A DNA stretch of 12,649 nt, from the NCBI GenBank assembly GCA_964424335.1, contig CAYRIY010000099.1:1-12649 (forward strand), read 5' to 3'. The position numbers and the translations under genes are program-made. The notes below the pieces were generated by a model. It was not told the origin of the DNA. It saw only the letters and a list, made by a program, of their open reading frames with translations, and did no database searches. The stretch's first letter is position 1. The number at the start of each line of letters is the position of its first letter. The stretch is from CAYRIY01 sp964424335. Lineage in GTDB: Bacteria; Bacillota; Limnochordia; DTU080; RSA5. This document shows, in pieces, positions 1 through 6,301 of the stretch.

Positions 1-208
1 ACTCCACGTGCGAGGTGTTGATCGTAATGCCGCGCTCCTTCTCCTCGGGCGCGTTGTCGATCTCCTCGAACGCCTTCGCCTGCGCGTGGCCCGCCTTCGA
101 CAAAAACAGCGTGATCGCGGCCGTCGTCGTCGTCTTGCCGTGGTCAACGTGACCGATCGTTCCGATGTTTACGTGCGGTTTGGTCCTTTCAAACTTTGCT
201 TTTGCCAC
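1..208 (-). CDS. tuf: Elongation factor Tu, N-terminal part (cut by window edge)
   Basis: EF-Tu is the cytosolic GTPase that brings aminoacyl-tRNA to the ribosome. Only the first 69 codons are present; the rest lies beyond the left edge. The translation carries the G1/P-loop motif GHVDHGKT near residues 19-26 and the switch I region ERGITINTSHVE near residues 57-68, both diagnostic of EF-Tu. The start is GTG at 206-208, reading MAKAKFERTKPHVNIGTIGH, the standard EF-Tu beginning; AGGAG lies 9 bases upstream. The threonine run after the P-loop lysine (KTTTTAAIT) replaces the commoner KTTLTAAIT. No fusA or rps gene lies upstream. This copy has its own promoter, so it is either a stand-alone tuf or the head of a transcription unit that continues off the window. 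Confidence 0.97.
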   Translation of the reverse strand, partial: MAKAKFERTKPHVNIGTIGHVDHGKTTTTAAITLFLSKAGHAQAKAFEEIDNAPEEKERGITINTSHVE

Positions 209-543
209 CTGACGTCACTCCTCTTTGGACATACGTTGGCTACTATCGCCCACTTGCCGTGCCGGGGGAATCCCTTATGTACGCGACTGCAGGCCGCTTG
301 CCTTTCGAACAGCGTGGCTCGACAAGGCGGCGACTCCCTTTGATCAAACGCTCCTCCGGCGCTGCCGGGGTTGGTCCGAAATGTCGGCTTGGAGCGGTGC
401 GCATAGCGACCACTCGGCAACATCCGGCTATTTTAAGCTACAGGAATACCCTTGGGACCAGTTGGTCTCCTGCCATTTTACTTACCATCCCTGGGCTTGT
501 CAAGATCGGTTGGTCCCCATAACCATGGGCATTTCAGCATCAT
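209..543. other. Gene-free stretch: tuf leader and promoter region
   Basis: I see no protein or RNA gene in these 335 bases. It holds the tuf promoter (475-503) and a 5' leader of about 260 nt, long for a tuf gene. On the minus strand the leader can form small hairpins: CCGA/TCGG around the 370s-380s, CCGGC/GCCGG around 359-371, and the palindrome TTTGATCAAA near 338-347. A 5-bp hairpin (CCCAT/ATGGG, 516-529) with no T-run lies between the hydrolase stop and the -35 box; it is too weak to call a terminator. A possible leader peptide of 16 codons starts at a TTG after AAAGGGAG (about 325-275), but nothing else supports it. Confidence 0.6.
475..503 (-). promoter_or_regulatory. Sigma-70-type promoter of tuf
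   Basis: On the minus strand TTGACA (498-503) is followed after exactly 17 bases by TAAAAT (475-480). The -35 box is perfect and the -10 box is one base from consensus. Transcription would start near 468, leaving a leader of about 260 nt before the GTG of tuf. A strong promoter fits a highly expressed elongation factor. Confidence 0.8.
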
Positions 544-1743
544 TTAGCGTCCTGAAAACCGCAGTTTTAGCCATTCGGCAAGATCGTTCAGCGGAGTTTC
601 CGCAATCGGCTGGAAGTTGTCCGTCCGTCGTGTCGTCGCTTCACCGAGCGCGTGTCCCAACTCCGGATAGAAATAGAACGTAACATCCGCGCCCACCTGA
701 GACAGTCCACGGGCAAGCAGATCCGCGCCTTGGGGAGGCACGTTGGCGTCCGCGCCGCCTTGAAGGATTAGGACGGGCAGTTCGAGGCTGCCGATGCGGT
801 CGCCCACCGTCGGAAGCGCCACCTGCGGTCCGTACATTGCGAAGTAACCTCCAGGAGCGAAATTCTGTTCGATGAGTCCCGCCAACCTCGATAGCGTCAA
901 TTCGGTTCCAAACTTCAACTTTCCGTCGCCGTCCGTATCGAGAATGCCGTTCACCGATAGCTCGCCCGTCGACACATAGGCCGGATCGACCAAGTAGCTC
1001 AACGTCGACTTTGCGACCAAGCCGCCTTCTCCTTGCATGCCCCGGCCGATCGAGGATATCGTGAAGTGCCCATCTTCGACAAACTCGAGGACGTAAGGGA
1101 AGCCGACTTCAAATAACTGATACATGAAGGTCTCTTTCCACGGATAGACGACGGGAGTTTGTAGAACAAGGCCTGCAACGTCCGATCGCTCCGCGGCAAG
1201 CGCGGCCGCGATCGTGCTTCCTTCGCTCCAGCCGTAGACGATGATGTTTTCAGCATCGACCTTGGGGTGAGCCTTGGCCGCCTCGAGGACTGCCTCTGCG
1301 TCCATGAGCATGTCCTGGAGCGAAAGTTGGTAAAACCGGGCGTAATCGGCTTGGCCCACCCCGGTCACATACCGCTTATTGTATCGTAAGACCGCAAATC
1401 CCTGACCTGACAGGCGCTCAGCAATCTCACGGAAGTTTTGCGACAACACACGGGGGCCGGTCGGTCCAAATTCGTAGGGTGAAGTCACCGTGTGATCCAT
1501 ATCCGCGATTCCCGAGCCGTGGATGAGAATCACCGTCGGAAACGGACCGTCCTCATTGGCAGGGTACGTAAGCTCACCGTCGCTCACAAAATCGAACAGT
1601 TCGATCTCGATCTGCTCTCTATCCACGTCAACTGCGCTCGCCGACAAGGCAGTCCCCGTGGGAAACGCCACGTAGAGTGCCAAGACGAGCAAGATTAGGA
1701 CCGGTGTAAACGCGCTGATCCGACCTTGGTCTACCACATGCAT
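544..1743 (-). CDS. Secreted or membrane-anchored alpha/beta hydrolase
   Basis: A 399-residue serine hydrolase of the alpha/beta fold, close in style to dienelactone-hydrolase/BAAT-type esterases and peptidases. An N-terminal hydrophobic segment (about residues 12-35) is a signal peptide or anchor, so the enzyme should act outside the cytoplasm. The oxyanion motif HGSG is at 75-78, the nucleophile elbow GWSEGS places Ser at 173, the acid is Asp332 in GGAD, and the base is His364 in LGHA; the triad is complete. An insert between the nucleophile and the acid (about 225-310) carries DTDGDGKLKF (269-278), which resembles an EF-hand calcium loop. The ATG at 1741-1743 follows GAGGTGA closely. It is followed by tuf on the same strand, but tuf has its own promoter. 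The substrate cannot be told from sequence. Confidence 0.88.
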   Translation of the reverse strand: MHVVDQGRISAFTPVLILLVLALYVAFPTGTALSASAVDVDREQIEIELFDFVSDGELTYPANEDGPFPTVILIHGSGIADMDHTVTSPYEFGPTGPRVLSQNFREIAERLSGQGFAVLRYNKRYVTGVGQADYARFYQLSLQDMLMDAEAVLEAAKAHPKVDAENIIVYGWSEGSTIAAALAAERSDVAGLVLQTPVVYPWKETFMYQLFEVGFPYVLEFVEDGHFTISSIGRGMQGEGGLVAKSTLSYLVDPAYVSTGELSVNGILDTDGDGKLKFGTELTLSRLAGLIEQNFAPGGYFAMYGPQVALPTVGDRIGSLELPVLILQGGADANVPPQGADLLARGLSQVGADVTFYFYPELGHALGEATTRRTDNFQPIAETPLNDLAEWLKLRFSGR

Positions 1744-1818
1744 GCGATCACCTCATGTGTTTTTTTCGTTCTCGAGTGATCTGATCCAGCGTTTTCTACG
1801 TACCAGGGGTTGAACACC

Positions 1819-1824
1819 ATTATA
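1819..1824 (-). promoter_or_regulatory. Candidate -10 box for the alpha/beta hydrolase
   Basis: The minus strand reads a perfect TATAAT here, about 75 bases upstream of the hydrolase ATG. No recognisable -35 box lies 16-18 bases further upstream, so the call rests on one hexamer. It lies in the divergent spacer shared with the cupredoxin gene, just before that gene's ribosome site. Confidence 0.35.
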
Positions 1825-1846
1825 CCTCAGGAGGTCATCGACGAGC

Positions 1847-2617
1847 GTGATCAAGGCAACCAAAAGGAGATTTCGCACGGCATCCGGAGTTGTCCCCGTA
1901 TTGATGGGACTGGCAATCTTGATGGTCGCATCGCTTGGAGCAGCCGCGCAATCGACCGACGCGCTGATCGGCCAGATTAGGACGGCCATCACCCACGGCA
2001 CGTTCAGCTTTAACTCCGCCGACATCGGTCCCCGGCTCACCCATGCCCACCACGTGGTCAACATCATCGAAGGGACGCAAGGCGCAAACTTCGACGGCAG
2101 CAAGGGCAATCCGGGCGACGGTTACGGGGCGATCAACTACGCCTCTGACATAATCGCAAGCTCGTCGGGCGCGACTGCGACGTATGCAGAGAACGTCCGC
2201 CTTTACTTGCAGTGGGCCGACGAAGAGGCCGTACGTGCCACCAAGGCCACAAGTTACGACGAGGCCGGCGTTGCGATCCGCAGGGCGCTTGCCTACCTGA
2301 GCGCCGCGCTCGGTCGCCCAGGTGAGGACGGGTTGCTCGCAGGAGCCTTGGCAATTGAAAGTGAAGAGCCCGGGACGGTCAACATCGACATCAGCCAGTT
2401 CCAGTTTGGCGATGGGCAACCGCTCACCATCAAAGTCGGGACGACTGTAACCTGGGTGAATCACGACACCGCGCCGCACACCGTCACGGGCGGACCGCTG
2501 AACAGCGGAATTATGAATCACCACGACTCGTACACCTTTACGTTTACCGAGCCTGGAACGTACGATTACATCTGCGCGTTCCACCCGAACATGACGCACC
2601 GCATTATCGTGGAGTAG
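1847..2617 (+). CDS. Secreted cupredoxin (type 1 copper protein) with N-terminal helical domain
   Basis: A 256-residue exported blue-copper-type protein. Basic residues then a hydrophobic stretch (15-32) ending in GAAAQS form a signal peptide, probably cleaved after Ala35. Residues about 37-170 form a domain of unknown function, mostly helical in appearance, with the histidine-rich patch THAHH (65-69) and a DGYGAINYA segment (91-99). Residues about 176-256 are a plastocyanin/amicyanin-like domain with all four type 1 copper ligands: His211 (APHTV), Cys243, His246 and Met249 (CAFHPNM). It should carry single electrons or bind copper in the periplasm or at the outer surface. The start is GTG; AGGAGGT (1829-1835) lies 11 bases upstream, slightly far, and no other in-frame start fits. 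Genes on both sides are on the other strand, so it is probably transcribed alone. Its redox partner is not in the window. Confidence 0.88.
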   Translation: MIKATKRRFRTASGVVPVLMGLAILMVASLGAAAQSTDALIGQIRTAITHGTFSFNSADIGPRLTHAHHVVNIIEGTQGANFDGSKGNPGDGYGAINYASDIIASSSGATATYAENVRLYLQWADEEAVRATKATSYDEAGVAIRRALAYLSAALGRPGEDGLLAGALAIESEEPGTVNIDISQFQFGDGQPLTIKVGTTVTWVNHDTAPHTVTGGPLNSGIMNHHDSYTFTFTEPGTYDYICAFHPNMTHRIIVE

Positions 2618-2654
2618 CCCACCTGGATCGCATTTCCCGAATTGCAAGCTGTAA

Positions 2655-2687
2655 GGAGGCGGCGTCAAGCCGCCTTCTTTCGCTTTT
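2655..2687 (+). terminator. Intrinsic terminator of the cupredoxin gene
   Basis: GGAGGCGGC (2655-2663) pairs with GCCGCCTTC (2669-2677) around the loop GTCAA, a 9-bp stem with one G-T pair, followed by TTTCGCTTTT. The T-rich tail is on the plus strand only, so it serves the cupredoxin gene, 38 bases after its stop. It overlaps the 3' end of the convergent gamma-glutamyl hydrolase gene, whose TGA lies in the loop. Confidence 0.75.
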
Positions 2688-3375
2688 GCGCCGCTTGAAC
2701 GAACGCGTCAAAGATCGCCTGTTGCGATGGGTCCTCGGCGGCCGTCATCTCTGGGTGCCATTGGACCCCGACGAGAAACGGATACCCATCGCCCACAACC
2801 CCTTCGATCACGCCGTCGGGAGCGACTGCAGCCACCTTGAGGCCGGCGCCCAAGTCACGCACTGCTTGATGGTGAAAGGAAATGGGCTCGACCACGCTCG
2901 TTCCCACGATCTCGGAGACGATCGTTCCGGAGAGAATCTCCACTTGATGGCGCACTCCATTGGTCCCATTGATCCGGTGGACGATTCCTTCCTCGGTCTC
3001 GTCCAAATGCTCGATCAGTGTTCCCCCGTGCGCGACATTGATGAGTTGAGCCCCCCTGCATATTCCCAGTATCGGGATTTCGAGCCTCATAGCCTCCCGG
3101 AGGACCGCAAACTCGGCAGCGTCGCGCGCCGGGTTGACGCCGTAGACCGCTTCGTGCATTGTCCCGCCGTACACCTGAGGGTCGATGTCAGGACCCCCAG
3201 GGAGCAACAGGCCGTCAAGCCGCTCGACGCAGCGCGCCGATTCCGCTCCGCTCGAGGGGATCAAAATGGGGATCCCGCCTGCCCGTTCGACGGCTTGGAC
3301 ATAGTCAAAGTTAATGGCATACATGCGCTCGTCAGCGCGCACTCGTGTCGTGATTCCAATGACGGGAGTGTTCAC
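2665..3375 (-). CDS. Gamma-glutamyl-gamma-aminobutyrate hydrolase-like protein (peptidase C26)
   Basis: A 236-residue cytosolic class I glutamine-amidotransferase-type hydrolase of the PuuD/C26 family; known members cleave gamma-glutamyl bonds, for example gamma-Glu-GABA in putrescine breakdown. The N-terminal PVIGITT is typical; LLLPGGPDIDP (57-67) precedes the nucleophile Cys106 in GICRGAQ, and His207 and Glu209 in WHPE complete the triad. No signal peptide is visible. The GTG start shares four bases (GTGA) with the stop of the upstream N-formylglutamate amidohydrolase-like gene, and GAGGTGA lies 4 bases before it, so the two are translationally coupled. The context suggests it finishes the breakdown of a product released by its partner. 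No other puu gene is present, so putrescine use is not implied and I do not assign the symbol puuD. Confidence 0.88.
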   Translation of the reverse strand: MNTPVIGITTRVRADERMYAINFDYVQAVERAGGIPILIPSSGAESARCVERLDGLLLPGGPDIDPQVYGGTMHEAVYGVNPARDAAEFAVLREAMRLEIPILGICRGAQLINVAHGGTLIEHLDETEEGIVHRINGTNGVRHQVEILSGTIVSEIVGTSVVEPISFHHQAVRDLGAGLKVAAVAPDGVIEGVVGDGYPFLVGVQWHPEMTAAEDPSQQAIFDAFVQAAQKRKKAA

Positions 3376-5498
3376 TTCTTCACCTCATCCATTCGAGCTG
3401 CGAGCTCCGATGCTCCGCGCAACTTCACGTTTCCGACTTGCAGTCCTGCCTCCGAATCGTCTCCGGTCACCGTCAAGCGCAAGTAATCGGCGGAGGGATC
3501 CCCGGGCAACGAACCGGCAATGACGATCTTGTAAATCCCCTCTCCCGTCTTGATCGCCGTTGAACGATAGGTCACATCCGTCCAATGCTCCCGGTCGTGC
3601 GAGACGGACACCGAGACGTTGTTCCCCACGTTTTCGCTCGAGGCGAATAGAGAAATCTCAAATGCTCTGAGGTTGTCGAGCTTCCACGTCAATTGCTCGG
3701 TCCGGCCGGCCTGTGCCTTCAATCGATCTGCGTCACCGGCGAAATTGTCCGGTCGATCGGTTACGTGCACCCAGCCATCCGTCTTGTGTATGACTTTCAA
3801 CATTTCGACGGTTCCCATCCACCCGCCGACCCTGGGCGGCAAGAGCGCGTCCTCCAAGACATTCCAGTTGTCGATGTCGATGCGCTCGACGTAATCCGTG
3901 CGGATGCCGTCGACCGTCTCCGCGCTGACGACGAGATCGTACAGGCCGTCTTGAAGCTCTCGTGTGTCGAGTCGCACATCGGCCTGCCAGCGGATGTCAT
4001 CGAACAACACGACCTCTTCTCCTGTAATGGACCGAACGGGCTTGAGACGGACGGTGAGCCGCCCCATTCGCTCTTTTGAAATCTCCGGCACAACCAAGAT
4101 GCGAATCTCTCCTGCGATTGGGGTAACGGCCTCCAAAGGTCCATCGTGCCACGACGCATCCACGCTGAAGTGACGTACGTGAAAGGTCGCCGTGTACTCG
4201 TGTCGCTCATCCCGCTCGCCCACCACGGCGACGCGGAATGCGTGGCTTCCGTGCGCCAAGGCAGCCGGATCGATCTCAAGCTCCGAAGGCAGGCTGTCGC
4301 CTCGATAGACCAAATCGCCGTCAATCTCAATGTGAACACTGCGGACCGCCTGAACCGCAGTTTCAAATTCGAGCCGCGTCGCGCCGGTCAACACGGCGCC
4401 CATCAAGATGCCACTTCGACCGTTTGGCCTTTGAATCCGAACGCGAATCGAAGGGTCGCACGCCTCGAGACCAGCGTGATGGCCCAGAAACTCCACGATT
4501 GCACGAGCGAGTGAGTGCGCGAATACAGCCCGCGTCCCTCGGTCTCTCCGCCAGTTGGAATTCACCTCGACCTGCACGCCGCTGACCGGCCCTCCATCAC
4601 GGGCGCCGTGCCGCTTCGTGTTGTACCCGCCCGAAAAATACCCCCAGCCGGGTCTTGGCGCCGGCTCGACGTCACTTGGAACGCTCTTCACCCCGTGACG
4701 TTCGAGAATGGCTCCCAAACTCATCGGGCCGCGCAGCAATTCCGCCAGGGGCGTCGCATTACCACTTGTCGAGCATAGGTTGCCGAGGCTGCTCCGAGCG
4801 GCAAACTCCGCCGCGTTCAGCGCATCGTCCGAAAGGCGCAGGTCGTCAGCGGATAGCCCGTACCCGAGCTCCACCCGCTGATGGGAATGGCTGTGGCCGT
4901 GGAGATCCACGTAAAATCCCCACCCATACATATCGACGGCGAGATCTTTGGCTTCCTCGATGGCCGCATGAAACTCGCGCCACGCTTTTTGCGCGTCGGG
5001 ATGCCCCTCCGCAGCCTCGATGAGATCCCGATTGGCGTCGAGTTTTTTCCTGTGCAATAGGTTGATGACGACGTGCGGCCGCTTCCCCGTCAACTGGAAG
5101 TAGGCGTCGGCGATGAGCCGGGCGAGTTCGAGCGTATGCGAATCGTGGGCCACGACGCCGGACCGATCGGGAATATGACTCGGTTCGAGCAGGCCGCCGT
5201 GGGGCGCTGAAATGATGAGTGGCGCGTCTCCGGCAATGTATTCGATGTATCCGGAATCGCTCACGTATGATCTTCCCGTCTGGTAACGCCACCACTCCGG
5301 CAATGCCGGGCCCCGATTCGAACTCTCTTGTTCCCCATTGTATCCCCCCATCTCGATGAGCTCGCCGATGCTCTCAGGAAACGTCCCAAGCTGTGTGCCA
5401 AGCACGCCGAAAGCAACAATCGAAACGAGCACCAATGCGAGCACGACCATTTTCATGATCGCTGCCAAAAGGGCGAACGGCTTCAACCGAGCAGGCAC
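3372..5498 (-). CDS. Membrane-anchored N-formylglutamate amidohydrolase-like protein with C-terminal beta domains
   Basis: A 708-residue protein. One hydrophobic segment (about 12-36) is an anchor or uncleaved signal, so the body lies outside the membrane. Residues about 80-345 resemble the N-formylglutamate amidohydrolase family: APHGG (98-102), NLLHRKKLDANRD (146-158), DLHGHSHSH (198-206) and VEVNSNWRRD (310-319) match its metal-site and substrate motifs. About 360 residues follow that ordinary family members (about 250-300 residues) lack: a beta-rich stretch (350-545) that looks like tandem Ig-like domains, and a jelly-roll-like C-terminus (570-695). The GTG start has AGGGG 8 bases upstream inside a palindrome. 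The gene is coupled to the gamma-glutamyl hydrolase gene downstream by a four-base overlap. Known relatives are usually soluble deformylases of histidine breakdown, so an anchored, multidomain form probably acts on another, perhaps polymeric, substrate. Confidence 0.78.
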   Translation of the reverse strand: MPARLKPFALLAAIMKMVVLALVLVSIVAFGVLGTQLGTFPESIGELIEMGGYNGEQESSNRGPALPEWWRYQTGRSYVSDSGYIEYIAGDAPLIISAPHGGLLEPSHIPDRSGVVAHDSHTLELARLIADAYFQLTGKRPHVVINLLHRKKLDANRDLIEAAEGHPDAQKAWREFHAAIEEAKDLAVDMYGWGFYVDLHGHSHSHQRVELGYGLSADDLRLSDDALNAAEFAARSSLGNLCSTSGNATPLAELLRGPMSLGAILERHGVKSVPSDVEPAPRPGWGYFSGGYNTKRHGARDGGPVSGVQVEVNSNWRRDRGTRAVFAHSLARAIVEFLGHHAGLEACDPSIRVRIQRPNGRSGILMGAVLTGATRLEFETAVQAVRSVHIEIDGDLVYRGDSLPSELEIDPAALAHGSHAFRVAVVGERDERHEYTATFHVRHFSVDASWHDGPLEAVTPIAGEIRILVVPEISKERMGRLTVRLKPVRSITGEEVVLFDDIRWQADVRLDTRELQDGLYDLVVSAETVDGIRTDYVERIDIDNWNVLEDALLPPRVGGWMGTVEMLKVIHKTDGWVHVTDRPDNFAGDADRLKAQAGRTEQLTWKLDNLRAFEISLFASSENVGNNVSVSVSHDREHWTDVTYRSTAIKTGEGIYKIVIAGSLPGDPSADYLRLTVTGDDSEAGLQVGNVKLRGASELAARMDEVKK

Positions 5499-5506
5499 CT
5501 CACGAT

Positions 5507-5511
5507 CCCCT
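5507..5511 (-). promoter_or_regulatory. Ribosome binding site of the N-formylglutamate amidohydrolase-like gene, inside a palindrome
   Basis: AGGGG on the minus strand, 8 bases before the GTG at 5496-5498, supports that start. Four of its five bases belong to the 3' arm of the palindrome at 5508-5521, so folding of the mRNA would hide the site. Confidence 0.5.
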
Positions 5512-5536
5512 GCTAGCAGGGTCTTTGGTCTAGACC
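5508..5536. repeat. Two adjacent CTAG-centred palindromes
   Basis: CCCTGCTAGCAGGG (5508-5521) is a perfect 14-bp palindrome, and GGTCTAGACC (5527-5536) a perfect 10-bp one, with five bases between them. The two centres (both CTAG) are 17 bases apart. They lie immediately upstream of the minus-strand N-formylglutamate amidohydrolase-like gene. As DNA they could be paired operators for a dimeric repressor; as RNA the first folds to CCCTG/CAGGG with loop CUAG over the ribosome site. Confidence 0.6.
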
Positions 5537-5662
5537 GACTTCTTTCCCCCCCTTGCTCTTCCTACCGATCAACGGCGACTCAATCGACGACACTTTATGG
5601 CAGCATACGCAGGACATCGGCGCCGAGCGGGCCAAACTATCTACGTGAGACGTTTTGGAAAG

Positions 5663-5666
5663 GGAG
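5663..5666 (+). promoter_or_regulatory. Ribosome binding site deciding the NTF2-like start
   Basis: GGAG within AAAGGGAGTGA, 7 bases before the GTG at 5674. It favours this start over much longer in-frame extensions reaching back to 5338, which would run through the promoter region of the neighbouring gene. Confidence 0.7.
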
Positions 5667-5673
5667 TGACGTC

Positions 5674-6051
5674 GTGGCGCGCATCTTTTGCGAAGAGGAT
5701 TGCGGAAACGCGCCTAAGAAGGCAATTCTCAGAGACTTCAACATTGCAATTGCCAACAAAGACCTCGACTATCTGCTCGAGTGGATCTCGGACGATGTCG
5801 TGTGGAATAAGGTCGGTCAGTCGACTGCCACGGGCAAGGCGCAAGTGGCCGATGCATTTCGGGAGATCGTCCCCGCCGAAGAGCTCGTCATCGAATCGAT
5901 CATCACGCACGGCTGGCACGCGTCGGCGCACGGAACGCTGCTCATGCCGGACGGAGCGAAGTACGCGTACTGTGATGTCTACAAGTTCAAAGGCGCAGCT
6001 AGAAACTCCAAGATCAAGTCGATCACGTCGTACGTGATTCAAGTGCACTAA
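5674..6051 (+). CDS. SnoaL/NTF2-like small protein
   Basis: A 125-residue protein of the NTF2-like (cone-shaped alpha+beta barrel) superfamily, with no signal peptide, so cytosolic. The start MARIFCEEDCGNAPKK leads into a helix, then the typical DFNIAIANKDLDYLLEWISDD stretch in two parts, with DDVVWNKVG (40-48), GKAQVADAFREI (54-65) and a C-terminal strand YVIQVH. Cys6, Cys10 and Cys100 are the only cysteines; the CEEDCGN pattern recalls a subgroup of NTF2-like proteins I associate from memory with Firmicutes. Family members bind small ligands, act as enzymes such as isomerases, or have no known role. GTG start with a GGAG site. The gene is divergent from the N-formylglutamate amidohydrolase-like gene and ends at a strong hairpin, so it is probably monocistronic. 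Confidence 0.85.
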   Translation: MARIFCEEDCGNAPKKAILRDFNIAIANKDLDYLLEWISDDVVWNKVGQSTATGKAQVADAFREIVPAEELVIESIITHGWHASAHGTLLMPDGAKYAYCDVYKFKGAARNSKIKSITSYVIQVH

Positions 6052-6053
6052 AC

Positions 6054-6088
6054 ACCAAACAGCCGCCCGGGGCGGGCGGCTGTTTGGT
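6054..6088 (+). terminator. Hairpin terminator after the NTF2-like gene
   Basis: A perfect 15-bp stem: 6054-6068 pairs with 6074-6088 around the loop GGGGC, starting two bases after the TAA. The stem is GC-rich (CAGCCGCCC core) with AAA/TTT at its base, but no T-run follows on either strand. It is most likely a terminator whose U-rich part is within the stem. Confidence 0.65.
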
Positions 6089-6134
6089 CGTGCCTGTTCG
6101 TGCGGGATGTTTGCGGAAGGCTTGTCCGGGGGTC

Positions 6135-6157
6135 GGGGGGGGGGGGGTGGATTTTTT
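6135..6157 (+). repeat. 13-G homopolymer followed by a T7 run
   Basis: Thirteen G (6135-6147), then TGGA, then seven T (6151-6157); a further GGGGG lies just before, at 6128-6132. It lies between the convergent 3' ends of the NTF2-like and glycoside hydrolase-like genes. No gene covers it. The plus strand could form a G-quadruplex. Confidence 0.9.
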
Positions 6158-6209
6158 TAACCTCCCGCATCCATCCGTTGATCATAGTTTAGCGTGGGCG
6201 GCTCGATGG

Positions 6210-6232
6210 AAAAGTGATCCGCATCACGTTTT
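6210..6232 (-). terminator. Possible terminator of the glycoside hydrolase-like gene (or CRP-like site)
   Basis: GTGAT/ATCAC (6214-6218 with 6223-6227) around CCGC, flanked by AAAA and TTTT. On the minus strand it reads A-tract, short stem, T-tract, about 70 bases after the glycoside hydrolase-like stop, and could terminate it; the plus strand reads similarly, so it may work both ways. The stem is short. GTGA-N6-TCAC also matches a CRP/FNR-type operator core, but a position between two convergent 3' ends argues against promoter control. Confidence 0.4.
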
Positions 6233-6301
6233 CAAATTCATTTTGGGATTTTGTGTAGATTCGCGGCATCAAGTTCATGAAAGGCCTGCTACAGCCGCAC
6301 T

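Noticed and set aside
405..435. A tRNA-Ser-like D-arm string (GCCGAGTGGTCG on the minus strand) in the tuf leader
   Set aside because: No D-stem partner, anticodon stem, T-arm or acceptor match follows, so it is neither a tRNA nor a clear relic.
1835..2668. A 277-codon minus-strand open frame
   Set aside because: It is antisense to the cupredoxin, whose signal peptide and copper ligands prove the plus-strand frame.
5338..5673. An N-terminal extension of the NTF2-like protein
   Set aside because: It would run through the start region of the opposite-strand gene and has low-complexity composition; a good ribosome site supports GTG 5674.
6214..6227. A CRP/FNR-type operator (GTGA-N6-TCAC)
   Set aside because: It lies between two convergent 3' ends with no promoter nearby; a terminator-like fold explains it better.
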